A stretch of 64,000 bases of DNA from Rickettsia typhi (GTDB taxonomy: Bacteria > Pseudomonadota > Alphaproteobacteria > Rickettsiales > Rickettsiaceae), in the NCBI GenBank assembly GCA_945875975.1, contig CAMCMD010000003.1, positions 19,631 to 83,630 on the forward strand, read 5' to 3'. Numbering within the stretch: position 1 is the first letter of the stretch; every line of letters starts with the position of its first letter. Both the position numbers and the translations under genes were made by a program. The notes beneath the pieces were generated by a model. It searched no databases. It was given only the letters and a program-made list of their open reading frames with translations, and had not been told where the DNA came from. Of the stretch, positions 56,546-64,000 are shown piece after piece.

Positions 56546-56723
56546 AATATGTGTACCTAAATGTTTTTGAATGCTAATATTAAACTCTAATATTAGCTCA
56601 TCACTATAATTTATTTTTAAACATATTGATAGCTGTTTTTTCTACAATTATACTTATATTTTTAGTGAGCACCCTAATTATTGATAATGATTCAAATTTA
56701 GCCTTGAATATTTGTATTTATCC

Positions 56724-56752
56724 TTGACTAATTTGTTGTAATATAATAAAAT
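56724..56752 (+). promoter_or_regulatory. Promoter of tRNA-Ile
   Basis: TTGACT (56724-56729) and TAAAAT (56747-56752) are 17 nt apart and lie about 15 nt before the tRNA. The sequence after the -10 box is GC-rich (CGCGCGC), typical of discriminators under stringent growth control; that regulation is inferred. Confidence 0.75.
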
Positions 56753-56767
56753 TCGCGCGCTAGGAAT

Positions 56768-56844
<77 letters not shown>

Positions 56845-56859
56845 TTCTTATACCTCATT

Positions 56860-56881
56860 AGGCTAAATCTAGATTTAGCCT
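56860..56881. repeat. 22-nt perfect palindrome after tRNA-Ile
   Basis: AGGCTAAATCT followed by its exact complement AGATTTAGCCT, 15 nt after the tRNA CCA end. It could end tRNA-Ile or gltX transcripts, although no T-run follows directly. A dyad protein-binding site is another possibility. Confidence 0.6.
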
Positions 56882-56952
56882 CCCATGTAAAAAAAAGCCC
56901 GTATCAAGTTTATGATGATTGGTTAGTGTTAGGAACGAACGTATTATATTTT

Positions 56953-58281
56953 CTACCTCAGGCGTGACAAGATCTCATCTCTAGTAAGCAGCGGGAGGAT
57001 AGTTTTTAATTCTGGACCGCTAGTTTGGCCCGTAAGAGCAAGACGCAGGGGCATGTACAGATCTTTCCCCTTTTTACCACTATTTTCTGAAATTATCTTT
57101 GTCCAGTCAGACCATGTAGATTCATTTATTGTCTGGGGGAGAGTATTTGCTGCAATATTAAGTATCGACTGATCAATATTTTCAGCTCTAATCGGGGCAT
57201 GACAAATTTGCCACCACTCCTTTATTTCAGAGAGTTTTTGTAAATTTGGCCTGATTGCAAGCCAAAAATTTTCATCAACTTTACTTAGGTTGTTTTTTCG
57301 CAAGTAACTCTCTATATCATTGAACTCTAGAGTAATCACTAGTTTATGATTAAGGTTTTCCAGTTCTTCTGGCATATAAGTGGTTGGGCTTTTTGAATAG
57401 GTGCTAATATCAAATTTCTTGATCAACTCGTCTAGGTTTTTGCTTATGCAAACGGGTTTTGATGTGCCAATTAATGCTAAAAAACTATTAATTGTCATAG
57501 CTTCTATATTTTGTTGTTCTCTTATAGCAGCAACGTCATAACCTCCCTCGCGTTTAGAGATTTTATCCTCTTTAGACTTAACAAGACTCAAGTGACCAAA
57601 AGAGGGGGAAGTTGCTCCAAGAGCTTCAAACATTTGAATTTGAATTGCAGTATTGCTTACATGATCTTCACCTCTTATTACGTGTGAAATGTTATAGTCT
57701 ATATCATCTATGGTAGAACAAAGCATATAAGTCATGCTTCCATCAGCACGAATAATCACTGGGTCACTTAATTTTGATCCATGATATCTGATTTCACCTT
57801 TAATCATGTCTTGCCACAGTATATCAGCGTCATTAATTAAGAAGCGGTAATGCGGTTTTCTTCCTTGATTTTCATATGTAGCAATCTGAGTTTGACTTAG
57901 TTTTAATGCTGCGCGATCATATATTGGCGGCTTACCGGTTGATAATTGAAATTTTCTTTTTATATCTAGTTCCTCTGGTGTCTCATAACATGGATACAGC
58001 CTCTGTTTAGTAATCAACTCAAGTTTAGTAGTTTCGTATTTATCCACTCTACTAAGTTGGTTAAACGATATGTCCCATTCCAATCCTAACCACTTTAAAT
58101 CTTCTTCGATTGCTATTTGATATTCCGTGCGGGAACGTAGTAAATCAGTGTCATCCATACGAAGGATAAATTCTCCGTTATGTTTTTTTGCATATAACCA
58201 ATTTATTAGAGCCGTTCTTACGTTGCCAATGTGGAGTTTGCCGGTAGGCGAAGGGGCAAAGCGAGTAATTACTTTTGTCAT
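56953..58281 (-). CDS. gltX: Glutamyl-tRNA synthetase
   Basis: A 442-residue class I synthetase. The HIGH-type motif is [10 protein letters not shown] (residues 11-20) and the KMSKS-type loop is KISKR in [24 protein letters not shown] and [14 protein letters not shown] are further family blocks. Rickettsiales lack GlnRS and usually carry two GltX paralogues, one of which also charges tRNA-Gln for later amidation; which one this is I cannot tell. Length is normal. It is the only gene between tRNA-Ile and the kdp remnant on this strand. Confidence 0.95.
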   Translation of the reverse strand: MTKVITRFAPSPTGKLHIGNVRTALINWLYAKKHNGEFILRMDDTDLLRSRTEYQIAIEEDLKWLGLEWDISFNQLSRVDKYETTKLELITKQRLYPCYETPEELDIKRKFQLSTGKPPIYDRAALKLSQTQIATYENQGRKPHYRFLINDADILWQDMIKGEIRYHGSKLSDPVIIRADGSMTYMLCSTIDDIDYNISHVIRGEDHVSNTAIQIQMFEALGATSPSFGHLSLVKSKEDKISKREGGYDVAAIREQQNIEAMTINSFLALIGTSKPVCISKNLDELIKKFDISTYSKSPTTYMPEELENLNHKLVITLEFNDIESYLRKNNLSKVDENFWLAIRPNLQKLSEIKEWWQICHAPIRAENIDQSILNIAANTLPQTINESTWSDWTKIISENSGKKGKDLYMPLRLALTGQTSGPELKTILPLLTRDEILSRLR

Positions 58282-58423
58282 GATAAAAATTGATCGTTGA
58301 AAAGGCGGATGCTATCATATATCTTAAAAACTCGCAACAATTTAGCAAATAAAGAGAATTCTAAAATCTAAATTCAGTAGAACAGTTAATGTATTTATGG
58401 TGACTAATTACACGTTCATATAA

Positions 58424-58948
58424 CTAATCCACCTTATCTAGTAAAGCATTAAGGCGAGTTGTGTTCACAATCTCAAGTTCAAAAAATGGGTCGGATTTTT
58501 TTAGAGATAAATTTTTAATTGTCGAAGTAATTTTTTCTAAGCTTATGTTGCGTTCAAAAGCAATTTTTGTGGACTGTCTTAACGCTTCTCTTGTGGTAAT
58601 GTAAGGATCTAATAAACTTGAAGAAGGGGTGATAAAAGCTATGTCGTGCTTATCAGACTCATTGTATCTTTCTAATAAAAACTTTTTTAATTCAGGGCTG
58701 TATAGAGCTACGTCACAACTTGGATAAATCTTTGCCACAGCTCTGCCTTTAAAATATTTATTAGAGTTTATTTTTTGACTTAGAAGAAAAGACCCACGAA
58801 CGTTATTATCATTATCATATATAAGGCTACCAGCACTATTTCCAGGCCAAAATTTATGGCCTATTATGTAAACAGAAACACTATAAAGAGCTGTAAGAGC
58901 TAGGCTAATCAAATATAAAATAATGCAAAATAGAAATTTTTTAGTCAT
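58424..58948 (-). CDS. kdpC: Potassium-transporting ATPase subunit C (KdpC), diverged
   Basis: A 174-residue protein with one N-terminal membrane helix (residues 5-30) and the KdpC layout: SAGSLIYDNDNNVRGS (family GSLI...G..IGS), NKYFKGRAVA (family YF-x-GRPS), then SSSLLDPYITTREAL (family GSGLDPHIS-x-x-A). The SxxGSNL block is changed to SCDVALYSPEL. KdpC stabilises the KdpFABC potassium pump and helps ATP binding. It overlaps kdpB by 4 nt. With no kdpA nearby, the role is uncertain. Confidence 0.8.
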   Translation of the reverse strand: MTKKFLFCIILYLISLALTALYSVSVYIIGHKFWPGNSAGSLIYDNDNNVRGSFLLSQKINSNKYFKGRAVAKIYPSCDVALYSPELKKFLLERYNESDKHDIAFITPSSSLLDPYITTREALRQSTKIAFERNISLEKITSTIKNLSLKKSDPFFELEIVNTTRLNALLDKVD

Positions 58949-60939
58949 ACAAGTCCAAGATTATAGATGAGAATCTCTATTAACTTTATAAAAATAAAAG
59001 GAGAAATTATACCACTAACTCCATAGAGGAACATTCCTTTCCATAACGAATACTGGCTTTTGGGCTTATTAAAGTCTCTAAAAATAAAGGGCATTAAAGC
59101 GGGGATGATTAATGCATTAAACATAATAGAAGCTAAAATTACGCTATCCAGAGACTGAAAATTCATGAAATTAAGAATATTAAGCGGTGGAAAAGCGGTG
59201 GCAAATAGGGCCGGTACTATTACAAAGTACTTCACTATATCTGAGGTAAGAGAAAAAACTGTTAGCACCCCCCGTTTTACTGTCATTTTCTTACAGATGT
59301 TTTTTAATTCTAAAAGATTAGATAAATCATGTTTTTTTGAAATAACATTGCCAGTTATCATGGTATTTTCATATAGTTCATCTGTAAAAGTGAACCCCAC
59401 GTCGGCCTGAGCGAGAGCAAGAGAGTCGTTGATTCCATCACCGCACATAGCAACTACGTACCCTTGTTGTTGGAACGCTCTGACTAATTCTAATTTTTTT
59501 TCTGGAGTTGATTCAGAGTAGAATTCTTCAATACCAATTTTTTGTGCAACATATCTGGTTGTAATAGCATTATCTCCAGTAACTACTGCTGTGTGTAGGC
59601 CGTGATCATGGAATTTTTGTATTTGTTTCATTATGCCTTTGCGAAAGCGGTCCCTTAAGTGAATGACACCTACGATTTTTTTATCAACGGTAAGCAACAG
59701 TGGTGTACCATGGTTTGTTGCTATTTGCTTTGTTATTAATAAAATGTTTTCAGGTAAATCTGAAATAGTTTTACCAAGATAGTGTGTAATCGATCTTACG
59801 CTGCCTTTACGAACCTCCATACCATTATAATTACAGCCGCTTATGGGCTCGGATGAGGAAAAGGGAAGAGGTTCATATTGAACTTCATCAATAATAATTT
59901 CTTTATAATCTTCATGATGTTCTGTAAACCGTATAATGCTTTTACCTTCATGAGTAACATCCGAAAATGAGGATAAATACAAAAATCCTATAAAATTAAC
60001 GTTATCTATTTCTGAGATATTTACAAAATCCGTCATTTCTCTTTTGCCAACAGTGATTGTTCCCGTCTTATCAAATAAAACTATATTAACATCTACCACG
60101 TTATCTAAAGCAATATTTTCACGAATAAAAATTCCTTTTTTTTGGAGTTTTGAAGTGCTAAAGATAATTATTGCATGTTGTAATCCAGAAATAGTAGTGG
60201 GCAGCAAAAGAACAATTAAGTCAAGTATATAGATTAAAGGTATATTAAACCCAGAATATCTTGCGATAACCCAAACAGTGAATATAACACTTAGAAATAA
60301 TACTGAGAAGCCTATGATAATTCTTTGCAAAGCAAGTTCTGAAGGTAGTGATTGCCTGTTAATTGCTTTCATTGCTTGAGTTGTTCTTGTGTAGAAAGAG
60401 TTTTTCTTGGCGAAGCTAACTTTCATAACAATGCGATCAGTGCTTTCTATAATACTTCCTGCTGTTAAAACATTATTGGCATCTGAATTTTTTAAATTAA
60501 AACCCAAGATACCGGTTAAATCAGATTCATTAACATAACATGCTCCTTTAACTATAATTCCATCAAATGGTACTGTGTCACCTTTTGTTAGAAGGATCAA
60601 GTTGCCGGCTCTAATTTTTTCTTTAGCCACGAATGAAAAATTGCTTATGTCTTTAATATTGGTAAGTTTTTTTATTAAAAGACTCGCTTGGTAATAACCA
60701 TCATGAGTTTGATAATGCTCAATTTTTGACTCAGCATAGCTATCAGCAAATGTTGAGAATAAAACGGTCATCCAAAGCCAGAAGGTTGTTTGAAAATAAA
60801 TATGGACATGGCCTGTAGGATTAATAATTTCGCCAATAAAAACTATTGTAGTGCACAGAGAAATTGCTGCTACAATACCAATTATTGGGTTATTAATCCA
60901 ATACTTTAGACCAATTTTTTTTATAGAATTGAGAGGATG
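58945..60939 (-). CDS. kdpB: Potassium-transporting ATPase B subunit (KdpB), 5'-truncated and altered
   Basis: A P-type ATPase most like KdpB. From the first ATG (60771) it has 608 residues; the phosphorylation site is Asp234 in LFDKTGTIT, the ion-site helix is LPTTISGLQHA, the hinge is GDGINDSLALAQADVG, and the C terminus FNALIIPALMPF matches KdpB. Upstream of that ATG, 56 more codons without ATG, GTG or TTG still encode the expected first membrane segment (IKKIGLKYWINNPIIGIVAA), right up to the lysC stop in the same phase. The family TGES motif reads TGIL, losing the dephosphorylation Glu. A decaying pump remnant or a repurposed ATPase are both possible. Confidence 0.75.
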   Translation of the reverse strand, partial: HPLNSIKKIGLKYWINNPIIGIVAAISLCTTIVFIGEIINPTGHVHIYFQTTFWLWMTVLFSTFADSYAESKIEHYQTHDGYYQASLLIKKLTNIKDISNFSFVAKEKIRAGNLILLTKGDTVPFDGIIVKGACYVNESDLTGILGFNLKNSDANNVLTAGSIIESTDRIVMKVSFAKKNSFYTRTTQAMKAINRQSLPSELALQRIIIGFSVLFLSVIFTVWVIARYSGFNIPLIYILDLIVLLLPTTISGLQHAIIIFSTSKLQKKGIFIRENIALDNVVDVNIVLFDKTGTITVGKREMTDFVNISEIDNVNFIGFLYLSSFSDVTHEGKSIIRFTEHHEDYKEIIIDEVQYEPLPFSSSEPISGCNYNGMEVRKGSVRSITHYLGKTISDLPENILLITKQIATNHGTPLLLTVDKKIVGVIHLRDRFRKGIMKQIQKFHDHGLHTAVVTGDNAITTRYVAQKIGIEEFYSESTPEKKLELVRAFQQQGYVVAMCGDGINDSLALAQADVGFTFTDELYENTMITGNVISKKHDLSNLLELKNICKKMTVKRGVLTVFSLTSDIVKYFVIVPALFATAFPPLNILNFMNFQSLDSVILASIMFNALIIPALMPFIFRDFNKPKSQYSLWKGMFLYGVSGIISPFIFIKLIEILIYNLGLV

Positions 60940-62133
60940 TTAGAAACAATATTCATGTAGCAATTTAATTACCTTTTCATTATCATGATCATTGACTACT
61001 AGGGACATCTTGATGTCAGAAAAGTCTGTTGATAATATATTAACATTGTTGTTGTTTAAAAGTTCAATAATTTTCCAAACAAGTCCACTATCATTCTTTA
61101 TACCATACCCAACAATGGTTACCGAAGAAATGTTTGCTTCAATAGAATATTTTGCAAGCAGCCAATTGTTTTTTAAGTTGTTAAGTAATTTTTCGCATTT
61201 ATTTTTATCAACTAAATTAGCTATAATAATTGAAGTATCTTTTCCAAAATTAAAGGTTTGTTCAATCGATACTTGTTCTTTCATAAAGGCTTCAAAAATA
61301 TGAGCAAAATTCTGTACTTTATGCTCTATTTCTATTTTTAACAAATTTTTATTGGAGGTAATGGCAGTGATTTGTCGATTTTCCATGTTGTTTATCCCAG
61401 TCTTGGTAATTGTTCCCTCAAGGTTGTTAAAAGAGGATAGAATTCTTAGTTTAAAGCCATAACGCTTTGCAGCTAAAGCTGCTCTTGGATGAAGAACCTT
61501 TGCTCCAGCAGAGCATAAAGCATATAGCTCATCAATATTTATAACATCAATTTTCCTAGCTCCATGAACTACCCGTGGATCAGCTGTATAAATACCATCA
61601 ACATCGGTATATATATCGCAACTTTGGGCATTTACAGTGGCAGCAAGGAGGGCAGCAGTTGTATCTGATCCTCCTTTGCCAAGGGTTGTTACATCTCCAT
61701 CAATAGATACCCCTTGAAAACCCGTAATTATTGGTGTTATCCCTTGGCTAAGTAATTTATTTAATTTATCGGGATTTATGTTAACTACGTTAGCGTTGCC
61801 ATGCGATTTCGTTGTTTCTATTGGCACTTGCCAGCCTTGGAGAGATTTACTTCTAATTCCCATGGATTGTAGTTGTAGAGCCAGTAGAGCTGAAGTAACT
61901 GTCTCGCCGCTGGCAACTGCAGCATCATATTCTTGTAATGAATTTAGTTCATCTAGTCTTGATAATTCGGTGCATTGGGTAATTAAAGAATTTGTTGCTC
62001 CTGCCATAGCTGAAACGACCGCAATAACTTGATTTCCTGAGTCGAGCTGCATTTTAACATGGTTTGCAACATTTCTAATTCTAGTAAGATTAGCGACAGA
62101 GGTACCACCAAATTTCTGTACAATAATTCCCAT
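60940..62133 (-). CDS. lysC: Aspartate kinase
   Basis: A 397-residue aspartokinase. The catalytic N-terminal domain has VQKFGGTSVANLTRI, VSAMAGATNSL, LGKGGSDTTAALLAA and DIYTDVDGIYTADPR; two ACT regulatory domains follow (about 260-397). It makes aspartyl phosphate, the first step toward diaminopimelate and lysine, and pairs with asd in this window. ACT domains suggest feedback control by lysine, as in the family. The last codon is followed in the same reading phase by kdpB, with only the TAA between. Confidence 0.95.
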   Translation of the reverse strand: MGIIVQKFGGTSVANLTRIRNVANHVKMQLDSGNQVIAVVSAMAGATNSLITQCTELSRLDELNSLQEYDAAVASGETVTSALLALQLQSMGIRSKSLQGWQVPIETTKSHGNANVVNINPDKLNKLLSQGITPIITGFQGVSIDGDVTTLGKGGSDTTAALLAATVNAQSCDIYTDVDGIYTADPRVVHGARKIDVINIDELYALCSAGAKVLHPRAALAAKRYGFKLRILSSFNNLEGTITKTGINNMENRQITAITSNKNLLKIEIEHKVQNFAHIFEAFMKEQVSIEQTFNFGKDTSIIIANLVDKNKCEKLLNNLKNNWLLAKYSIEANISSVTIVGYGIKNDSGLVWKIIELLNNNNVNILSTDFSDIKMSLVVNDHDNEKVIKLLHEYCF

Positions 62134-62254
62134 AAATATATCAACTTTCTGAATTGCCTGACTATAACATCTTGATAGTATATTTTGAAGAGTAAAAATT
62201 TACATATATAAGTTTTTGGATTAATATGCATTTAGTAAGTATGGGACCGTAATA

Positions 62255-62986
62255 ATGACAACAATATCATCTATCGATCAGGAAGAGCTGAATAAATTTA
62301 ATAAAACTCATAGAGAGTGGTGGGATAGGGAAGGTGAGTTTAAAACATTACATCAAATTAATCCAATTCGTGTCGATTATATTACTGCCAAAATAAAGCA
62401 GCATTTTAATATATCAGACATAAGTACTTATGAGCTACTTGATGTGGGATCGGGTGGGGGATTAATTTCTGTTCCTATGTATCACCTTGGTTTTAAAGTT
62501 ACGGGATTGGATGCTAATGAATATAATGTTAAAGCTGCTAAATTTTATGCAAAAGAACATAAATTAAGCATAAATTATCTTAACACAACAATTGAGCAGC
62601 ACGTCAACTGTGATAAAAAATATGATATAATATTATGTCTTGAAGTGTTAGAACACGTTGCTAACCCTAGTGATTTTACAATGAATTTGTCAAAATTACT
62701 AAAGCCTGGAGGACTTCTTATTACTTCAACGATTAATAGAACGGCAAAATCTTATTTACTAGCTATTGTTGCAGCAGAATATGTACTTCGCTGGGTGCCG
62801 ATTAAAACCCATAATTATACCAAATTCATAAAACCATCTGAACTAGTCAAAATGTCTCAAAAGACTGATTTAAGAATTGAAGAGTTAAAGGGGCTTGTTT
62901 TTTCAATTGTAGGACAAGCGTGGCAACTTTCAGATGATATAGATGTCAATTATTTTGCAGTGTTTAGCAAGTCCAGGTTAATCTAA
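62255..62986 (+). CDS. ubiG: Ubiquinone biosynthesis O-methyltransferase
   Basis: A 243-residue SAM-dependent methyltransferase. Motif I is LLDVGSGGGLISVPM, followed by GLDANEYNVKAAK, the acidic post-I region, and LCLEVLEHVANP (motif II/III). The N-terminal FNKTHREWWDREGEFKTLHQINPIR is the UbiG signature. The enzyme does both O-methylations of ubiquinone synthesis. It is divergent from lysC, a conserved pair in Rickettsia. The COQ9-like protein at 20646 belongs to the same pathway. Confidence 0.95.
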   Translation: MTTISSIDQEELNKFNKTHREWWDREGEFKTLHQINPIRVDYITAKIKQHFNISDISTYELLDVGSGGGLISVPMYHLGFKVTGLDANEYNVKAAKFYAKEHKLSINYLNTTIEQHVNCDKKYDIILCLEVLEHVANPSDFTMNLSKLLKPGGLLITSTINRTAKSYLLAIVAAEYVLRWVPIKTHNYTKFIKPSELVKMSQKTDLRIEELKGLVFSIVGQAWQLSDDIDVNYFAVFSKSRLI

Positions 62987-63089
62987 GAAGGCATGGTTTA
63001 AGGATTTTTAATTGCTATTTTGCCGTAAGTGGTCTATATAACAGACTTATGCTAAAGGTACCTGTATTTTTCTTACAAGAGGTTAGTCT

Positions 63090-63725
63090 ATGAATCTACC
63101 AGATAACCCAAGATTATTGCTGTTTTTAAAAGAATTATTTGATACTAATGAAGAATTTTCATCGGTTCATGATGATAAATTTTTTGCTAAATTTCATGAT
63201 AGCCAGACCCCAAATCTAACAATTTTAAAGTGTTCTGATTCACGGGTCCAAATGGAATCGTTTGATAAAACGCCTCAGAATGGTGTCTTTGCTATAAGAA
63301 ATATAGGTAACCAACTTTCTACTTGCGAAGGGTCTATTGATTTTGGCATAGAAATTCTTAATACACCTTTTTTACTTATTATTGGTCATTCAGATTGCGG
63401 GGCGGTAACCGCTGCACTAAATGGTACAAAAACTGAATCAGGGTTTATAAATAAAGAATTAAGTACCATAAAAATTACTGCCTCTTGCCTTGAGGATGCA
63501 ATCATAGAAAATATAAATTATCAGGTTCAAAGAGCGATACAAAAATATAAATCAAGGATTGATTCTGGCAGACTTACTGTGATTGGAGCAGTTTATGATT
63601 TTAAAAATGATTTTGGCTTTGGCCATGGCAAAGTAGTTCTAACAAGCATAAACGGCATCACAGATGTATCGTTAGTTAAAGCAATGTACCTAGAAAGAAT
63701 AAGTAATTTACATTTCTTGGGATGA
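63090..63725 (+). CDS. Beta-class carbonic anhydrase
   Basis: A 211-residue protein with the complete beta-CA zinc site: Cys48, Asp50 and Arg52 in LKCSDSRVQ, and His100 and Cys103 in IGHSDCGAV. The AIRNIGNQL stretch is also conserved. It interconverts CO2 and bicarbonate in the cytoplasm, perhaps to supply carboxylases. It follows ubiG by about 100 nt on the same strand; the ribosome-binding site is AGAGGT. Downstream is intergenic DNA and an insertion element. Confidence 0.9.
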   Translation: MNLPDNPRLLLFLKELFDTNEEFSSVHDDKFFAKFHDSQTPNLTILKCSDSRVQMESFDKTPQNGVFAIRNIGNQLSTCEGSIDFGIEILNTPFLLIIGHSDCGAVTAALNGTKTESGFINKELSTIKITASCLEDAIIENINYQVQRAIQKYKSRIDSGRLTVIGAVYDFKNDFGFGHGKVVLTSINGITDVSLVKAMYLERISNLHFLG

Positions 63726-63938
63726 CTTTATAAAAAAGATATTGAATTCAAGTGGCTTCTAACTGTAGTTTTAACTCTATGTGATATGTTATATTTATAT
63801 TATGACAATCTAGATACAAATAAAATCAAGAGTGTTATTAAAGATATAATCAATAACCCCAACTGTGTTTAAGAAAGGAGCTGAATAGCTGAAGGTATTA
63901 GGGTATTCTAGAGTTTTCAATCAATAAAGATTACCCTA
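63726..63938. other. Spacer before the transposase gene, including a possible IS end
   Basis: No gene is visible. The last 40 nt contain AGGGTATTCT (63899-63908) and the related inverted word TTACCCTAAT (63931-63940), which may mark the left terminus or promoter region of the insertion sequence whose transposase starts at 63939. The exact IS boundary and target duplication cannot be fixed from one end. Confidence 0.4.
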
Positions 63939-64000
63939 ATGAATATAGATTACGATAGTTTGTTCTGTTTTGTCGATGATTTTTACAAAGGATTTGAGCC
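63939..64000 (+). CDS. Transposase, 5' end only (probable IS982/IS4-like)
   Basis: The frame from ATG 63939 reads MNIDYDSLFCFVDDFYKGFE and runs off the window. This opening, with LFCFVDDF followed by FE, matches the N terminus of IS982-type transposases common in Rickettsiales (family IDDFCK-x-FEP). Only 20 residues are available, so family and integrity are tentative. Confidence 0.6.
   Translation, partial: MNIDYDSLFCFVDDFYKGFE

Overview
This AT-rich window (roughly one third G+C) comes from an obligate intracellular alphaproteobacterium of the order Rickettsiales, most likely family Rickettsiaceae. The support is the rvh-type type IV secretion block (VirB3, VirB4 and four enlarged VirB6 paralogues), a large eukaryote-like isoleucyl-tRNA synthetase, the rpsU/COQ9-like divergent pair, long palindromic intergenic repeats and many freshly broken genes. 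I cannot name genus or species from sequence alone.

Layout. 1-4316: 3' end of ftsQ, convergent ccmA, then acnA with a small membrane-protein gene. 4774-18765: rvhB3, rvhB4 and four rvhB6 genes on one strand, joined mostly by 1-4 nt overlaps. 18766-20290: a degraded stretch with a pentapeptide-repeat pseudogene and an isolated DnaA domain-I fragment, looking like remains of an integrated element. 20291-30294: rpsU, COQ9-like gene, ileS, a palindromic repeat, an ankyrin-like small ORF, a queuosine-precursor transporter, a lipoprotein hydrolase, ssb and uvrA. 30369-37481: an accessory zone with an FKBP-like membrane protein, a broken sdhA-like gene, a secreted dioxygenase-like protein, an amber-interrupted LRR/F-box-like gene, a phosphate permease, a GST and a protein with a papain/NlpC-like Cys-His arrangement. 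37495-45522: grxC, uvrB, RMND1-like, kdsA, secG, tpiA, ppiD-like and a frameshifted metallo-beta-lactamase-fold gene. 45675-51899: tRNA-Ala, a type I secretion pair, a broken glutamine-synthetase-like gene, a 146-bp palindrome, asd and a HIT gene. 52030-63725: hslVU, comM, a class II aldolase, cspA, tRNA-Ile, gltX, a reduced kdpBC pair, lysC, ubiG and a beta carbonic anhydrase. At 63939-64000 a transposase begins and runs off the window.

How the genes fit together. Many are housekeeping: DNA repair (uvrA, uvrB, ssb), translation (ileS, gltX, rpsU, two tRNAs), proteolysis (hslVU), the TCA cycle (acnA), lysine/diaminopimelate supply (lysC, asd), KDO synthesis (kdsA) and ubiquinone synthesis (ubiG, COQ9-like). 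The host-interaction part is the rvh secretion block, a type I exporter and several secreted or eukaryote-like products. The broken genes (sdhA-like, glnA-like, LRR/F-box, MBL, pentapeptide, DnaA_N) show ongoing genome reduction, several with only one visible lesion.

No clearly new multi-gene system was found. The most interesting leads are the repeat motif shared by the tails of two RvhB6 proteins, a cysteine-rich insert in a third, the LRR/F-box candidate effector, the papain-like protein, and a KdpBC pair that has lost KdpA, a normal start codon and a catalytic glutamate.
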